Shown here piece after piece: positions 36,718-45,469 of a stretch of 64,000 bases of DNA. The number at the start of each line of letters is the position of its first letter. The stretch's first letter is position 1. The position numbers and the translations under genes were made by a program. The DNA comes from Rufibacter radiotolerans (GTDB lineage Bacteria > Bacteroidota > Bacteroidia > Cytophagales > Hymenobacteraceae): positions 518,408-582,407 of the forward strand of contig NZ_CP010777.1 of NCBI RefSeq assembly GCF_001078055.1, given 5' to 3'. The notes under the pieces are model-generated. The model ran no database searches and had not been told where the DNA came from. It saw nothing but the letters and a program-made list of their open reading frames with translations.

Positions 36718-36792
36718 TGGGGTTGATTTTCCGTTCTAAAGAAGCAAAGGGAGTTTACCTATTCCTTTGCCTTGCATCAAACTAAAATTGCT

Positions 36793-37662
36793 ATGTCTGA
36801 AATCATCTTAGTAACGGGTGCCACCGGCACCATAGGGTCTGCCACCGTAAAGGCGCTGGACAGTTTAGGGGCCGATGTGCGGGCTGGGGTGAGGTCCCTT
36901 ATCAAAGGGGAGAACCTGCGCCGCCTGCCGGGGGTAGAACTGGTGGAACTCAACTTCTCCCACCCGGAAAGTCTGCGCGTGGCCTTTACCGGCGTATCTA
37001 CGGCGTTTCTGATCACCCCTTTCACAGAAGACCAGGTACAGATGGCCAAGCAGTTGGTAGATGCGGCGCAGGAAGCAGGCGTGCGGCACGTGGTGCGGCT
37101 TTCGGCGAGCGGGGCAGAGGCAGAACCCGGCATCCAGTTGGGCCGTTGGCACCGTGAGGCTGAAGACTACCTCAAAGGCAAAGAACTCAATTATACCCTG
37201 CTGCGGCCGGGGGCTTTTATGCAGAACTTCGTGCACCAGCACGCGGCTTCTATTAAGTCTGAAAACGCTTTTTACATGCCTATGGGGCAGGGCCGTGTCT
37301 CTTACATTGATGCCCGTGACATAGGTGAGGTGGCCGCGGAAATCCTGCTTCGGCCGGAAGGCCATGACGGCAAAGCCTACACCTTAACCGGTCCTGAGGC
37401 CCTGTCTGGAGAGGAGATAGCGGAAATTTTCTCATCGGTGCTGGGCCGGGAGATCAAGTACGTAGACGTGCCAGAAGAGGGCGCCCGCAACGCCATGCAA
37501 CAAATGCAATTACCCAATTGGATGATTGACAGCCTTCTGGAACTGTACAGCATTTCGCGCGCCGGTTACGCCTCTGGGGTGACCAGTGATGTGCAGGAAG
37601 TGATAGGCCGCCGGCCCTATACCTTTAGAGAGTTTGTGGAAACCTACCACGACTGTTTTTAG
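36793..37662 (+). CDS. NmrA-like SDR family NAD(P)-binding protein
   Basis: 289 residues from the ATG at 36793 (an in-frame TTG upstream gives seven extra residues). Rossmann start MSEIILVTGATGTIGSATV, then VRHVVRLSASGAE and LRPGAFMQNFV, which place it in the NmrA/atypical SDR group (such as quinone oxidoreductase-like or regulatory NAD(P)H sensors). No Tyr-x3-Lys pair is evident at the usual position. Single-gene unit. Confidence 0.85.
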   Translation: MSEIILVTGATGTIGSATVKALDSLGADVRAGVRSLIKGENLRRLPGVELVELNFSHPESLRVAFTGVSTAFLITPFTEDQVQMAKQLVDAAQEAGVRHVVRLSASGAEAEPGIQLGRWHREAEDYLKGKELNYTLLRPGAFMQNFVHQHAASIKSENAFYMPMGQGRVSYIDARDIGEVAAEILLRPEGHDGKAYTLTGPEALSGEEIAEIFSSVLGREIKYVDVPEEGARNAMQQMQLPNWMIDSLLELYSISRAGYASGVTSDVQEVIGRRPYTFREFVETYHDCF

Positions 37663-37675
37663 GATAACATAAAAG

Positions 37676-37744
37676 GAAAAAGGAGGGATCTGTTTTGGGC
37701 CTGTTTTACAGAAAACAGGCCCAAAACAGATCCCTCCTTTTTTT
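37676..37744. repeat. Family A copy 16 acting as a terminator
   Basis: Perfect core GTTTTGGGCCTGTTTT / AAAACAGGCCCAAAAC with private arms AAAAAGGAGGGATCT / AGATCCCTCCTTTTT and a T run. It terminates the reductase gene. Confidence 0.93.
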
Positions 37745-37913
37745 AGGGGAAATTCTAATCTTACCCATAAGGCTTCCCCCGTTTTTAGGCCCTGGGCAAA
37801 GAAAAACCGACACTTAATAAACGCCAGCTGATTCCCCTTTCCATTTGGCCAGGATGATGGTGAACATGTAAGAAAGGATCCTTGCTTTGGAAGAAAGACC
37901 TTACACGTTTACC

Positions 37914-37948
37914 AAAAAAAAAGCCCCGCTGAAAACAGCAGGGCTTTT
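37914..37948 (-). terminator. Terminator of the low-complexity gene
   Basis: AAAAAGCCCCGCTG / CAGCAGGGCTTTTC hairpin, U run on the minus strand, 25 bases after the stop. Confidence 0.88.
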
Positions 37949-37972
37949 CTATTAGTTGCTAGTGACTAGCGC

Positions 37973-39835
37973 TTAGTCACGGTCTTCTCTAGAAGAAGAA
38001 CCGCCACGAGAGGAGCGTCCGCTGCCGCCTCTGCTGCTGCCAGATGATCTATCATCATGCTGCGAAGAACGGCCGTAGTCAGAACGGTTCTCATAACCAG
38101 ATCCGCCGCCGCCGTATTGTGACTGGCCGCCTTGTCCCTGGCTGCCGTAGCCGCCGCGGGAACCCATGTCTGAAGAGGAAGAACCGTAGCCGCTAGAGCC
38201 GCCGTAGTTGCTTCCGCCCTGGCCATAGCCACCCATGCCGAAGTCGCGGTTCTGGCTACCATAACCGCCGCCGCTCATAGAGCCGCCCTGGCCTCTGTCT
38301 GACCCGGAAGAACCGTACCCACCGCGTGAGCCCATGTCTTGGCCCATGTTGCCGTAGTTAGATCCGCCGTAGCTTCCGCCTTGTGAGCCATGGCCTGAGC
38401 CGTAAGATGATTGGCCGTACTGGCCACCGCCTTGTGAAGAACGTGAACCGAAGTCCCCGCCTTGTGAGTTAAAGGTGCCGTAGCCACCCTGGCCACTCTG
38501 ACGACCACCACTCATTGAGCCGTAGCCGCTGCTGTCGCCGCCCTGGTGGCCGCGCTGACCGCCTTGCCACTCTTGGTTACCGCCTTGTGAAGAACCGTAG
38601 CCACCGCGTGAGCCCATGCTACCGCTGTCCATAGACCCGCCGTAGCCGCCACGTGATCCCATAGAGCCGGAGCCGTGCTGGCCGCCGCCCATGGAGCCTG
38701 AGCCGCCGTAGCCGCCTTGTCCGTAGCTGGAACCGCCCTGGTGCTGACCGCCGCGGCTGCTGCCTTGGCTAAAGTCTGAATTACCGTCATAGCCGCCGCC
38801 TTGTGAGCCGCCGCGTGAACCGTATTCCTCACCATAAGAGCCGCCTCTGGAACCCATAGAGCCATACTGGCCGCTACCCTGGTTGCTGAAGCCCTGGCTG
38901 TAACCGCCCTGGCCACGGCTTTGGTCGCCGTGTGAGCCGTAGCCGCTTTCACTGCCGTAGCCCATCTGGTTGCCGTAATAACCGGAGCCACCGTAGTTAG
39001 AGTAACCGCCGCGGTCAGACTCTGAGCGGCTGGAGTTTCCGGCGTAGCCGCCTTGTGAACTCATGCCATACGGGTTGGAGCCCATGCCTGAGCCGCCACC
39101 GCCCCAGTTACCTTGTGAGCCGTAGCCGCCTTGGCCGCCACCCATAGAACCATAGCGGTTGCTTTGGTCATCTTGGTTGCTCCAGGAGCCACCGCCTTGT
39201 GAGCCATAGCCGCCCTGGCCACCGCCGTATTGGCCGCCGCCTTGGCTGCCGTAGCCGCCTTGGCTGCCGTAGCCGCCTTGGCCCTCATTGAAGTTTCCTC
39301 CGCCAGACTGGCCGCTCATAGAAGAGCTTCCTTGTTGGCCGTAGTCACCTCCCTGTGATCCGCCGTAGCCCATGCCGCTGCCCATAGAGGCAGACGAGCC
39401 TTGCATAGAGTTGTCTGAGCTGGAAGAAGATTTGCCGGTAGATTTTCCTGTGGAAGATTTGCTGCCGCCAGATTTGGAAGTAGTGGAAGAAGAGGTGCCT
39501 GATTTTGAAGTGGCCTTAGGGGTAGTAGAAGATTTGCTGCTACCTGAAGTGGAAGAGGAGGTTGCTTTTTTAGAAGAACCAGAAGAGCTGCCAGTGGTAG
39601 GGGACATGGAAGTGCCTGAGCTACCTAACCCTGATCCTGATCCGCTTTCACCCATGTTGCTGGTAGTAGAACCAGTGATGCGTTGTGAACTCATAGACCC
39701 AAGGTTGGCATCTGAGTTTGAGCTTTTACCCATGCTTCCAGATGATGAAGAAGAAGCGTTTGAACCTGTGTTGCTGCTTGAGCCAGAGGTTGATCCTAGA
39801 CTGCTGTTTTGCTGCTCTTTTTGATTGTCTTTCAT
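37973..39835 (-). CDS. Gly/Ser/Tyr/Gln-rich low-complexity protein
   Basis: 620 residues from the ATG at 39835, preceded by a clear AAGGAGAT Shine-Dalgarno; an ATG 19 codons upstream lacks one. Residues 1-180 are Ser/Thr/Gly/Lys-rich. About 180-580 is a run of Tyr residues flanked by Gly or Ser (GYGS, GGYGSQGG, SNYGG), with Gln and few hydrophobics. The end is Arg-Gly/Ser-rich with RGG-like pieces and SSREDRD. There is no signal peptide, membrane helix or Cys. The composition mirrors the prion-like and RGG segments of eukaryotic condensate proteins such as FUS. It has its own promoter region and terminator. The continuous open frame, ribosome site and terminator argue it is real. Confidence 0.85.
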   Translation of the reverse strand: MKDNQKEQQNSSLGSTSGSSSNTGSNASSSSSGSMGKSSNSDANLGSMSSQRITGSTTSNMGESGSGSGLGSSGTSMSPTTGSSSGSSKKATSSSTSGSSKSSTTPKATSKSGTSSSTTSKSGGSKSSTGKSTGKSSSSSDNSMQGSSASMGSGMGYGGSQGGDYGQQGSSSMSGQSGGGNFNEGQGGYGSQGGYGSQGGGQYGGGQGGYGSQGGGSWSNQDDQSNRYGSMGGGQGGYGSQGNWGGGGSGMGSNPYGMSSQGGYAGNSSRSESDRGGYSNYGGSGYYGNQMGYGSESGYGSHGDQSRGQGGYSQGFSNQGSGQYGSMGSRGGSYGEEYGSRGGSQGGGYDGNSDFSQGSSRGGQHQGGSSYGQGGYGGSGSMGGGQHGSGSMGSRGGYGGSMDSGSMGSRGGYGSSQGGNQEWQGGQRGHQGGDSSGYGSMSGGRQSGQGGYGTFNSQGGDFGSRSSQGGGQYGQSSYGSGHGSQGGSYGGSNYGNMGQDMGSRGGYGSSGSDRGQGGSMSGGGYGSQNRDFGMGGYGQGGSNYGGSSGYGSSSSDMGSRGGYGSQGQGGQSQYGGGGSGYENRSDYGRSSQHDDRSSGSSRGGSGRSSRGGSSSREDRD

Positions 39836-39971
39836 GGTTAAATCTCCTTTTTTAATGGTTGTTGAATTGTTAGTTAGATAAGAGGTTTCCATGCCAGAGA
39901 AAATGAAATTTCATTTCTATCTTCTTCAGCAAGTGCTTAATCTATACGGGCAGGTGTGGGCATGGTTAACT

Positions 39972-40000
39972 CTTCTCATTATGAATTTTTAAATGAGAAG
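39972..40000. promoter_or_regulatory. Inverted repeat, possible operator
   Basis: CTTCTCATT and AATGAGAAG separated by 11 A/T-rich bases. It is symmetric enough for a dimeric regulator, but could equally be a small hairpin in a leader. Confidence 0.35.
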
Positions 40001-40111
40001 GTTTTAATAGGAAATAAACCGGAACCAGAGAGGCGTTTTAGCAGGCAGTTTTATGAAAATGATTTTTAAAGCAAGGCTGGGTGTAAAATGGAGTGGGGCG
40101 GGTAATGAAAA

Positions 40112-40165
40112 ACGCCCTCTGTTTTGGGGCCGTTTTTAGAAAAACGGCCCCAAAACAGAGGGCGT
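40112..40165. repeat. Family A copy 17 with private arms
   Basis: Perfect core GTTTTGGGGCCGTTTTT / AAAACGGCCCCAAAAC extended by ACGCCCTCT / AGAGGGCGT; one of the longest uninterrupted palindromes in the window. Confidence 0.92.
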
Positions 40166-40495
40166 ACTATCTTTCTTTTTAAGTACCAAGTCTGCCTGTT
40201 AAGCAGCTCTGTTTTTTGCTGGAAAAACCCTTCTGAGACACTTGGCAATACGTATTGCTTTACCCAACAGATAAGCCCTGGGTGCCCCACAAATGGACGT
40301 CCCGCACCGCGTGCTACTAGGTGAAAACACAGGAGTCACCACTTCTCCTGCGGGTCTGTCCGGTAGCCGCAAAAGCGAGGGGAAAAGGTTAAAAGGAATG
40401 CTGGATTCTGGTCTGCCCTCCTAAGGAAAACAGGGATAAAGCAGAGGTGATTCTGTTGGCCATGCAGCCACTGCAAAGCCTATGAATTTCTTTGC

Positions 40496-41596
40496 CTAAG
40501 ATTTGCTATTGACAGACGCCGAGGTGGAGTTTTCTACCTGGGGTGGCTTCTCTACTACCGGGTTATGCAGCAGTTCATGGGCGTCTTCTTTTTCTTCCTG
40601 GTTAGGTTCTGGCACATCATGCTCTTCGGCTTCCTGCGGCTCATAGTTTAACCTGATGAAAATAGGGAAGTGGTCTGAGCCAAAGAACCGGAGGGTCTTG
40701 ATCCTGATTAGGCGGAACGCCGGGTCATAGAACACGTGGTCAAGGGAGTACCGGAAAAAAGGAATGTGGGCATTGTAGGTGTTAAAGAACCCACGGCCAA
40801 TACGGGGGTCCAGCAGGCCGCTTATTTTTCTGAACAGGTTGGTGGTATAAGACCAGGCCACATCATTCAGGTCACCGGCCACAATAGAAGGGTGCGGCGA
40901 GTTCTTGGCCATCTTGGCTACCATGAGCAGTTCGGCCTCACGGGTGTCTGTGTCTTTGTTGAGGTGCGGCGGCTGCGGGTGTACGGTGAACAGGTCAAAT
41001 ATCTTTCCGGTAGGCAACACCACCTGCATGTAAAAAGACGGAATGCCTTCTTCCACCAGGTAGCGCACCTCAGTGTTAATGAGTTTGAACTTGCTGAAGA
41101 ACATCATGCCGTAGGTGTTCTCCAGGGGCTCTTTGATGCAGTACGGATAGCGCTTGTCCAGTTCAGAGATAGCGTTTGCCCAGCCGTGGTCTGGTTCATT
41201 GATGAGCAGCATGTCTGGGTCTGTCTCTCTTACCACCTCCAGAAACTTGGGGTATTTCTTGTTAGACATGCGAACGTTGGAGATCATGAACCCGAAGGAG
41301 TTCTTGGGGGCTTTTATTCTGGACCGCAGGGCCTGTACCTTGGCCAGGGGAGTAAACTGGTACACGTGCACCAGCTCGTTCATGATGGCCAGCCCGATAA
41401 GACCCGCGAAGAGCTTTTGTGAAAGGCTATCAAACCCCACCAACCACTCATACAGGCCCAGTGTGAGAAAGCCAAGCACAGCCACCTGCACCCGGGGGAA
41501 GTCCAGTGCCCTGATCCACCAATAGGTGCTTTTCACTAGGGTGAGCAAGGAGGCTATAATGACAAGGCTGCCAAGTACCTCAAGGGCCGTTTTCAT
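40496..41596 (-). CDS. Endonuclease/exonuclease/phosphatase family protein, membrane-anchored
   Basis: 366 residues from the ATG at 41596. Three membrane helices occupy about 1-85; then an EEP domain with LLINEPDHGW, VAGDLNDVAWS and FGSDHFPIFI, the expected acidic and His residues for metal-dependent phosphodiester cleavage. The C-terminus is a Glu/Pro-rich tail. Relatives include membrane-bound EEP proteins of unknown substrate (lipid, nucleic acid or inositol phosphates). Confidence 0.85.
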   Translation of the reverse strand: MKTALEVLGSLVIIASLLTLVKSTYWWIRALDFPRVQVAVLGFLTLGLYEWLVGFDSLSQKLFAGLIGLAIMNELVHVYQFTPLAKVQALRSRIKAPKNSFGFMISNVRMSNKKYPKFLEVVRETDPDMLLINEPDHGWANAISELDKRYPYCIKEPLENTYGMMFFSKFKLINTEVRYLVEEGIPSFYMQVVLPTGKIFDLFTVHPQPPHLNKDTDTREAELLMVAKMAKNSPHPSIVAGDLNDVAWSYTTNLFRKISGLLDPRIGRGFFNTYNAHIPFFRYSLDHVFYDPAFRLIRIKTLRFFGSDHFPIFIRLNYEPQEAEEHDVPEPNQEEKEDAHELLHNPVVEKPPQVENSTSASVNSKS

Positions 41597-41680
41597 AAAT
41601 ATTTGGTTTGGTTCGTTCACATACTCATTTCTGAGTATAGGGTTGCCCCGGGAGAGATGTTCTGGCAGGGGTAAAAAAAA

Positions 41681-41730
41681 TAGCACTGGTTTTGGGCTTA
41701 ATTTAAGAAATCAGGCCTAAAACAGTGCTA
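41681..41730. repeat. Family A copy 18 between gldH and the EEP gene
   Basis: TAGCACTG / CAGTGCTA private arms around GGTTTTGGGCTT and AGGCCTAAAAC. The adjacent A run makes it a likely terminator of the ricT-gldH operon on the minus strand. Confidence 0.85.
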
Positions 41731-41752
41731 CTTCCTATTTACCCGAAAATGT

Positions 41753-42235
41753 TTATTCTGCGGCTTTCTCTACCCGCACCCCCACCGCCATGATACCGGG
41801 CAGCGGGTCCTGGCGCATGTATTGGTTGAGCTTGAGCCGGTATTTGCCTGCCTGCGGGAAGCGCACGTTTTTAAGGGCCTTGAACTGGTGGTCAAAGATA
41901 TCACCGGCCCCTTTGCCCCGGGGCTCACCGGTCTTGGGGTCCATGAGGTACATCTCATGCAGCCTGGAGCTTACCTGCTTTCCGTCTGGTCCATACAGGT
42001 AATGGCGCAGGTACAGGTTGTAAAACGGGTAATGCAATGCGTTACGCACGTTAAAGTACACGTTGTATTGCTGCGTGGTGTCTGTAATCTCAAACTCAAA
42101 GGCCGGGGCCAGTTTCACGGGCCACTGGTTATTGGCAATGTCCTGGTTTTCTTCAAAGACCCGGTTGGTGTCACAGCTGGTAGCCAGCAGTGCCAACAGA
42201 CCCAGGCACAGGAAAAGATGGAGGCGCTTTCTCAT
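41753..42235 (-). CDS. gldH: Gliding motility lipoprotein GldH
   Basis: 160 residues: signal peptide and lipobox (LLATSC, Cys21), then the GldH domain with NVYFNVRNALHYPFYNLYLRHYL, a strongly conserved segment of the family. GldH is a lipoprotein required for gliding in Flavobacterium, where it supports type IX secretion. The gene begins directly after the ricT stop with no gap, as in other Bacteroidota. Confidence 0.93.
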   Translation of the reverse strand: MRKRLHLFLCLGLLALLATSCDTNRVFEENQDIANNQWPVKLAPAFEFEITDTTQQYNVYFNVRNALHYPFYNLYLRHYLYGPDGKQVSSRLHEMYLMDPKTGEPRGKGAGDIFDHQFKALKNVRFPQAGKYRLKLNQYMRQDPLPGIMAVGVRVEKAAE

Positions 42236-43960
42236 TTATCCTTCTGGGGTTGGGGTGGGTGCCGCGCCCTCGCCGCCACCCGGCTTGCGGTTGCGGTGAT
42301 TGCGGTTGCGGCTTCTTCTGGCCCGTTGCTCGCCTTCCGGACGTGGGCCACGCTCTGCCTGTTCTGGTCCGGCGGCTCCGTCTACGGTGGGTTGCGGGCG
42401 GTTTTGCTGGGGCGGACGCGGTCCTTGAAGGCGCTCTGGGCGGGGCGGACGGTTCTCCCGGTTCTCGCCTCTGTTCTCCCTTGGCGCACGATTACGGTCA
42501 CCACCACGCTCACCTCTGGGTTTGCCCTGGCCTTGCGGCTGCTGGCCTCTGTTCTGGTCGCGTTCTGGCTGCGGAGTTCCTTCGGGGGTTTCTGGTCTGG
42601 AGGCTGCGCGCTCCGGGCGGTTGCGTTGCTCCTGGCCTTCGGAGCGGCGGTTGCCACGGTCACCGCGTTCGCCACGGTCACGTTCCGGGCGGGGTCTGCC
42701 CTCAGAACCTGCTAGTCTTGAGGTGCCAGTAGGTCGGTCCCTTCTTACCTCCGGGGTAGCGGCCGTAGCCACCGCTTGGGCAGGGTTTTCAGAAGACGGG
42801 GCGCCACCTTTGTTCTTTTTCTTGTTGCGTTTCTTTTTGCTTTTGCCGTATTGGTCGTCCAGACGGTCCAGGTTGCCTTCCAGGGCTTCCACAAAGTCTA
42901 CTACCTCTACTTCCTCTTTCTTCACTTCATGGGCCAGGTTCTCGGGCATTTCGCCGGCGGCATTCATCTTGATCACTTCATGCACGCGCTCTACCGTCAC
43001 CGGAAACCAGTTGCTGTCGCCGCGGTACCCGAACCACATAATGCGCCGGAAAATATCTGTCTTCTGCAGGAAGGCATCGCCAGCCTTGGTCTGCAGTGGG
43101 CGGTTCAGGTTAGGGATGTCTTTGAGGGCATCCATGTACGTTTCCAGCTCATAGTTGAGGCAGCACTTGAGGCGCCCGCACTGACCGGAAAGTTTGCTGG
43201 GGTTCAAAGACAGGTTCTGGTAGCGCGCCGCCGTAGTAGACACACTCCTGAAATCGGTGAGCCAGGTAGAGCAGCACAGCTCACGGCCGCAGGACCCAAT
43301 GCCGCCTAAGCGGCCGGCCTCATGGCGCAAACTAATCTGGCGCATCTCAATCCTGACCTTGAATTCCTCGGCCAGCTTTTTGATGAGCTCCCGGAAATCC
43401 ACGCGGTCATCTGCCGAGTAGAAGAAGGTAGCCTTGGTTTTGTCTGCCTGGTACTCTACATCTGAGAGTTTCATGCGCAGCTTGAGTTCCTGCACAATGG
43501 CCCGGGCACGGTACATGGTGGCGGGTTCCTGCTCGCGCGCGGCGTTGAACTTCTCCATATCCTTCTCGGTGGCCACGCGGTAGATGGTTCGCAGCTCGTC
43601 ATTGTTCTGCACCTTCTTCTTGTTCATCTGCAGGCGCACTAATTCGCCTTTGAGAGACACGTGGCCAATGTGGTGGCCGTTAGGTACGTCTACCACCACG
43701 GCATCGCCGGTGATGAGCGGCAGGCGGTTTACGTTCCGGAAAAACTCTTTACGCCCGCCCTTAAAGCGGATCTCAACTATATCAAACTCTTTAAAAGACA
43801 CGGGTATTTCCATGTCTGAGAGCCAGTCAAATACATTTAACCGATTGCAGCCTCCCGTGCTACAACCGCCGTTGCTTTTACAGCCCGCAACTACCTCGGT
43901 GCCATCGGCAGAGGTCGTCTTGGTGCCGCAGCCGCCACTAGAACATGAACTACATCCCAC
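42236..43960 (-). CDS. ricT: RicT/PSP1-domain protein with long disordered tail
   Basis: 574 residues from a GTG start with a possible AAGGAAT ribosome site. N-terminal 40 residues are Cys-rich (CSSCSSGGCGTK, CKSNGGCSTGGC). The PSP1 domain follows, with Fe-S-type cysteines GSCGRELCC (about residue 225) and QCGRLKCC (about 262). From about residue 370 to the end the chain is a charged Arg/Pro/Glu/Gly/Asn tail with a Lys-rich start (KSKKKRNKKKNKGG). In Bacillus, RicT with RicA and RicF tunes RNase Y; here it is coupled to gldH. Confidence 0.9.
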   Translation of the reverse strand: MGCSSCSSGGCGTKTTSADGTEVVAGCKSNGGCSTGGCNRLNVFDWLSDMEIPVSFKEFDIVEIRFKGGRKEFFRNVNRLPLITGDAVVVDVPNGHHIGHVSLKGELVRLQMNKKKVQNNDELRTIYRVATEKDMEKFNAAREQEPATMYRARAIVQELKLRMKLSDVEYQADKTKATFFYSADDRVDFRELIKKLAEEFKVRIEMRQISLRHEAGRLGGIGSCGRELCCSTWLTDFRSVSTTAARYQNLSLNPSKLSGQCGRLKCCLNYELETYMDALKDIPNLNRPLQTKAGDAFLQKTDIFRRIMWFGYRGDSNWFPVTVERVHEVIKMNAAGEMPENLAHEVKKEEVEVVDFVEALEGNLDRLDDQYGKSKKKRNKKKNKGGAPSSENPAQAVATAATPEVRRDRPTGTSRLAGSEGRPRPERDRGERGDRGNRRSEGQEQRNRPERAASRPETPEGTPQPERDQNRGQQPQGQGKPRGERGGDRNRAPRENRGENRENRPPRPERLQGPRPPQQNRPQPTVDGAAGPEQAERGPRPEGEQRARRSRNRNHRNRKPGGGEGAAPTPTPEG

Positions 43961-44402
43961 AGGTTAATTCCTTTATATAGATAATTCTTGTTTTCAAAAA
44001 AGTAAGGGGCTCAGGCCAGGGCTTGTTCTTGACTGTCAAGAGGTTGTGCCAGGCGCCAGGCGCTGGAAGGAAGGGATTGAAAGCAGTGACAGGGGTCCTT
44101 TTTTCTTTACTCACCCGCCTTCCGGTCTTTTATCTGAGACCCTAATTAACAAATATATAAACTAAATCCGAATTAGGCGGCACGTTTGGCCAAGTTATCA
44201 ACAGCGCGTTTTGAGCCCGTTTTCCGGAAAACGGCCACAAAACGCCTGAGACACAGGAGAGGAGGGCACCCAGTGGAGCCAGCAGGGAAAGAGAATTTTG
44301 GCGAAGGGGCGAAGGGTAAAAGACCGGAGCCAGGCAAAGGCCGGTTTGCGGACGGGCAGCTAAATTCCTTACTTGGGTAGTGAAACCCTGGCCTCTTTTC
44401 TC
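43961..44402. other. Intergenic region between divergent ricT and GNAT genes
   Basis: About 440 bases with a family A copy (44206-44245). The AT-rich stretch around 44140-44175 could be a promoter. No gene was found. Confidence 0.55.
44206..44245. repeat. Palindromic repeat family A, copy 19
   Basis: GCGTTTTGAGCCCGTTTTCC / GGAAAACGGCCACAAAACGC; one mismatch pair in the arms. Confidence 0.85.
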
Positions 44403-45257
44403 ATGACCTTTACCTTCGCTGACACGCTTTCTACAGGCGCCCTTTGTACGCTCTTCAATTCCGCCTTCTCAGATTATGTGCTGCCCATGGTGCTCACAGA
44501 GCCCGTCATGACCCTGAAACTCACCCGCGACGGCACCAACCTGTATCTGTCGCCGCTGGCCCTGGAGCAAGGCAAACCGGTAGGTTTTATCCTGAATGCG
44601 CTTGGGACCTGGCAAGGAAAAAGAACAGCGTACAACGGGGGAACGGGCGTGGTGCCCGAGGCACGGGGGCAGGCGCTCACGGCGCAGCTGTATGCCTATG
44701 TCCTGCCCTTTTTGAAAGCCCAAGGCGTGGAGCAGTGCCTGCTGGAGGTGATACAGCAAAATACCAGGGCGCTGGGGGTGTACAGCCGCCTGGGTTTTAA
44801 AGTGACCCGTTCGCTTAAGTGTTTCCGGGGAGTTAAAGCAAATTTACGCTGGCATACCCATACGCCGCAGCGAGTGAACTTTTTGAAGGTAGCTTTCCCT
44901 AACTGGCCCCTCTACCAACGCTTCTGGGACGTAGCGCCCAGCTGGCAGCACCAAACCGCCTCCATAGACCGCAGCCAGGGGCACGTGCAGATAGTAGAGG
45001 CGCAGGTAGATGGCCGGTGCGTGGGCTACGGCATTGTCTATCCTTTGACCGGAGCCGTGGCGCAGCTGGCAGTAGACAAAGCCTGGCGAGGGCAAGGCAT
45101 AGGACAGGCCCTGCTGCAGGAATTTTTGCCATTCACTACCCAGCCCGCGGTGAGTATGGTGAATGTAGAGGACGGGGCAGACAGCCTGCTGCAGTTTTTG
45201 CAAAACAGAAATATGACTGAGACCCTGAGCCAATATGAAATGGTGTGGGCGGTGTGA
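44403..45257 (+). CDS. Two-domain GNAT acetyltransferase
   Basis: 284 residues from the ATG at 44403. First GNAT half: GTGVVPEARGQALTAQLY (acetyl-CoA loop) and LEVIQQNTRALGVYSRLGF. Second half ends with LAVDKAWRGQGIGQALLQEF and a similar closing strand. Tandem GNATs often modify small molecules or antibiotics; the substrate is unknown. Single-gene unit. Confidence 0.85.
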   Translation: MTFTFADTLSTGALCTLFNSAFSDYVLPMVLTEPVMTLKLTRDGTNLYLSPLALEQGKPVGFILNALGTWQGKRTAYNGGTGVVPEARGQALTAQLYAYVLPFLKAQGVEQCLLEVIQQNTRALGVYSRLGFKVTRSLKCFRGVKANLRWHTHTPQRVNFLKVAFPNWPLYQRFWDVAPSWQHQTASIDRSQGHVQIVEAQVDGRCVGYGIVYPLTGAVAQLAVDKAWRGQGIGQALLQEFLPFTTQPAVSMVNVEDGADSLLQFLQNRNMTETLSQYEMVWAV

Positions 45258-45262
45258 AGTAC

Positions 45263-45299
45263 GTTTTAAGCCTGTTTTCGGGAAAACAGGCTTAAAACA
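45263..45299. repeat. Palindromic repeat family A, copy 20
   Basis: GTTTTAAGCCTGTTTTC / GAAAACAGGCTTAAAAC with near-perfect arms, immediately after the GNAT stop; short private extension GTAC on each side. Confidence 0.9.
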
Positions 45300-45469
45300 G
45301 ATGTACCAGCACGATTGGTCATCCCGGGCCTTCAAAGGGGGACGAAATGCAGGTTGTAAGGCGGGCGCCTCAGGGAAGTTGAAAACCTCCGGCGGGGTGG
45401 GTGTAAGTTGGAAACTTAAATCAGGGAATAGGGAGCCGCTCTGTTGTGGAAGTAGCTATACCTATACCC

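Larger units (their letters stand above)
37663..37972. other. Intergenic region with two terminators
   Basis: 310 bases between convergent genes: the family A copy 16 on the left and the terminator of the low-complexity gene on the right (37914-37948). No gene between them. Confidence 0.7.
39836..40495. other. Long intergenic region upstream of the low-complexity gene
   Basis: 660 bases. The left part holds the gene's ribosome site (39842-39849) and presumably its promoter. An inverted repeat CTTCTCATT / AATGAGAAG (39972-40000) lies 140 bases upstream of the start and could be an operator. A family A copy lies at 40112-40165. The right 330 bases show nothing I can assign. Confidence 0.55.

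Noticed and set aside
39372-39824. 150-codon Glu/Pro/Leu-rich frame antisense to the low-complexity gene
   Set aside because: Its composition is the direct complement of the Ser-rich repeats; the sense gene has a ribosome site and terminator, this one has neither.
41822-42732. Long open frames antisense to gldH and ricT
   Set aside because: They run opposite two well-supported genes, through GC-rich low-complexity sequence that rarely yields stops on the reverse strand.
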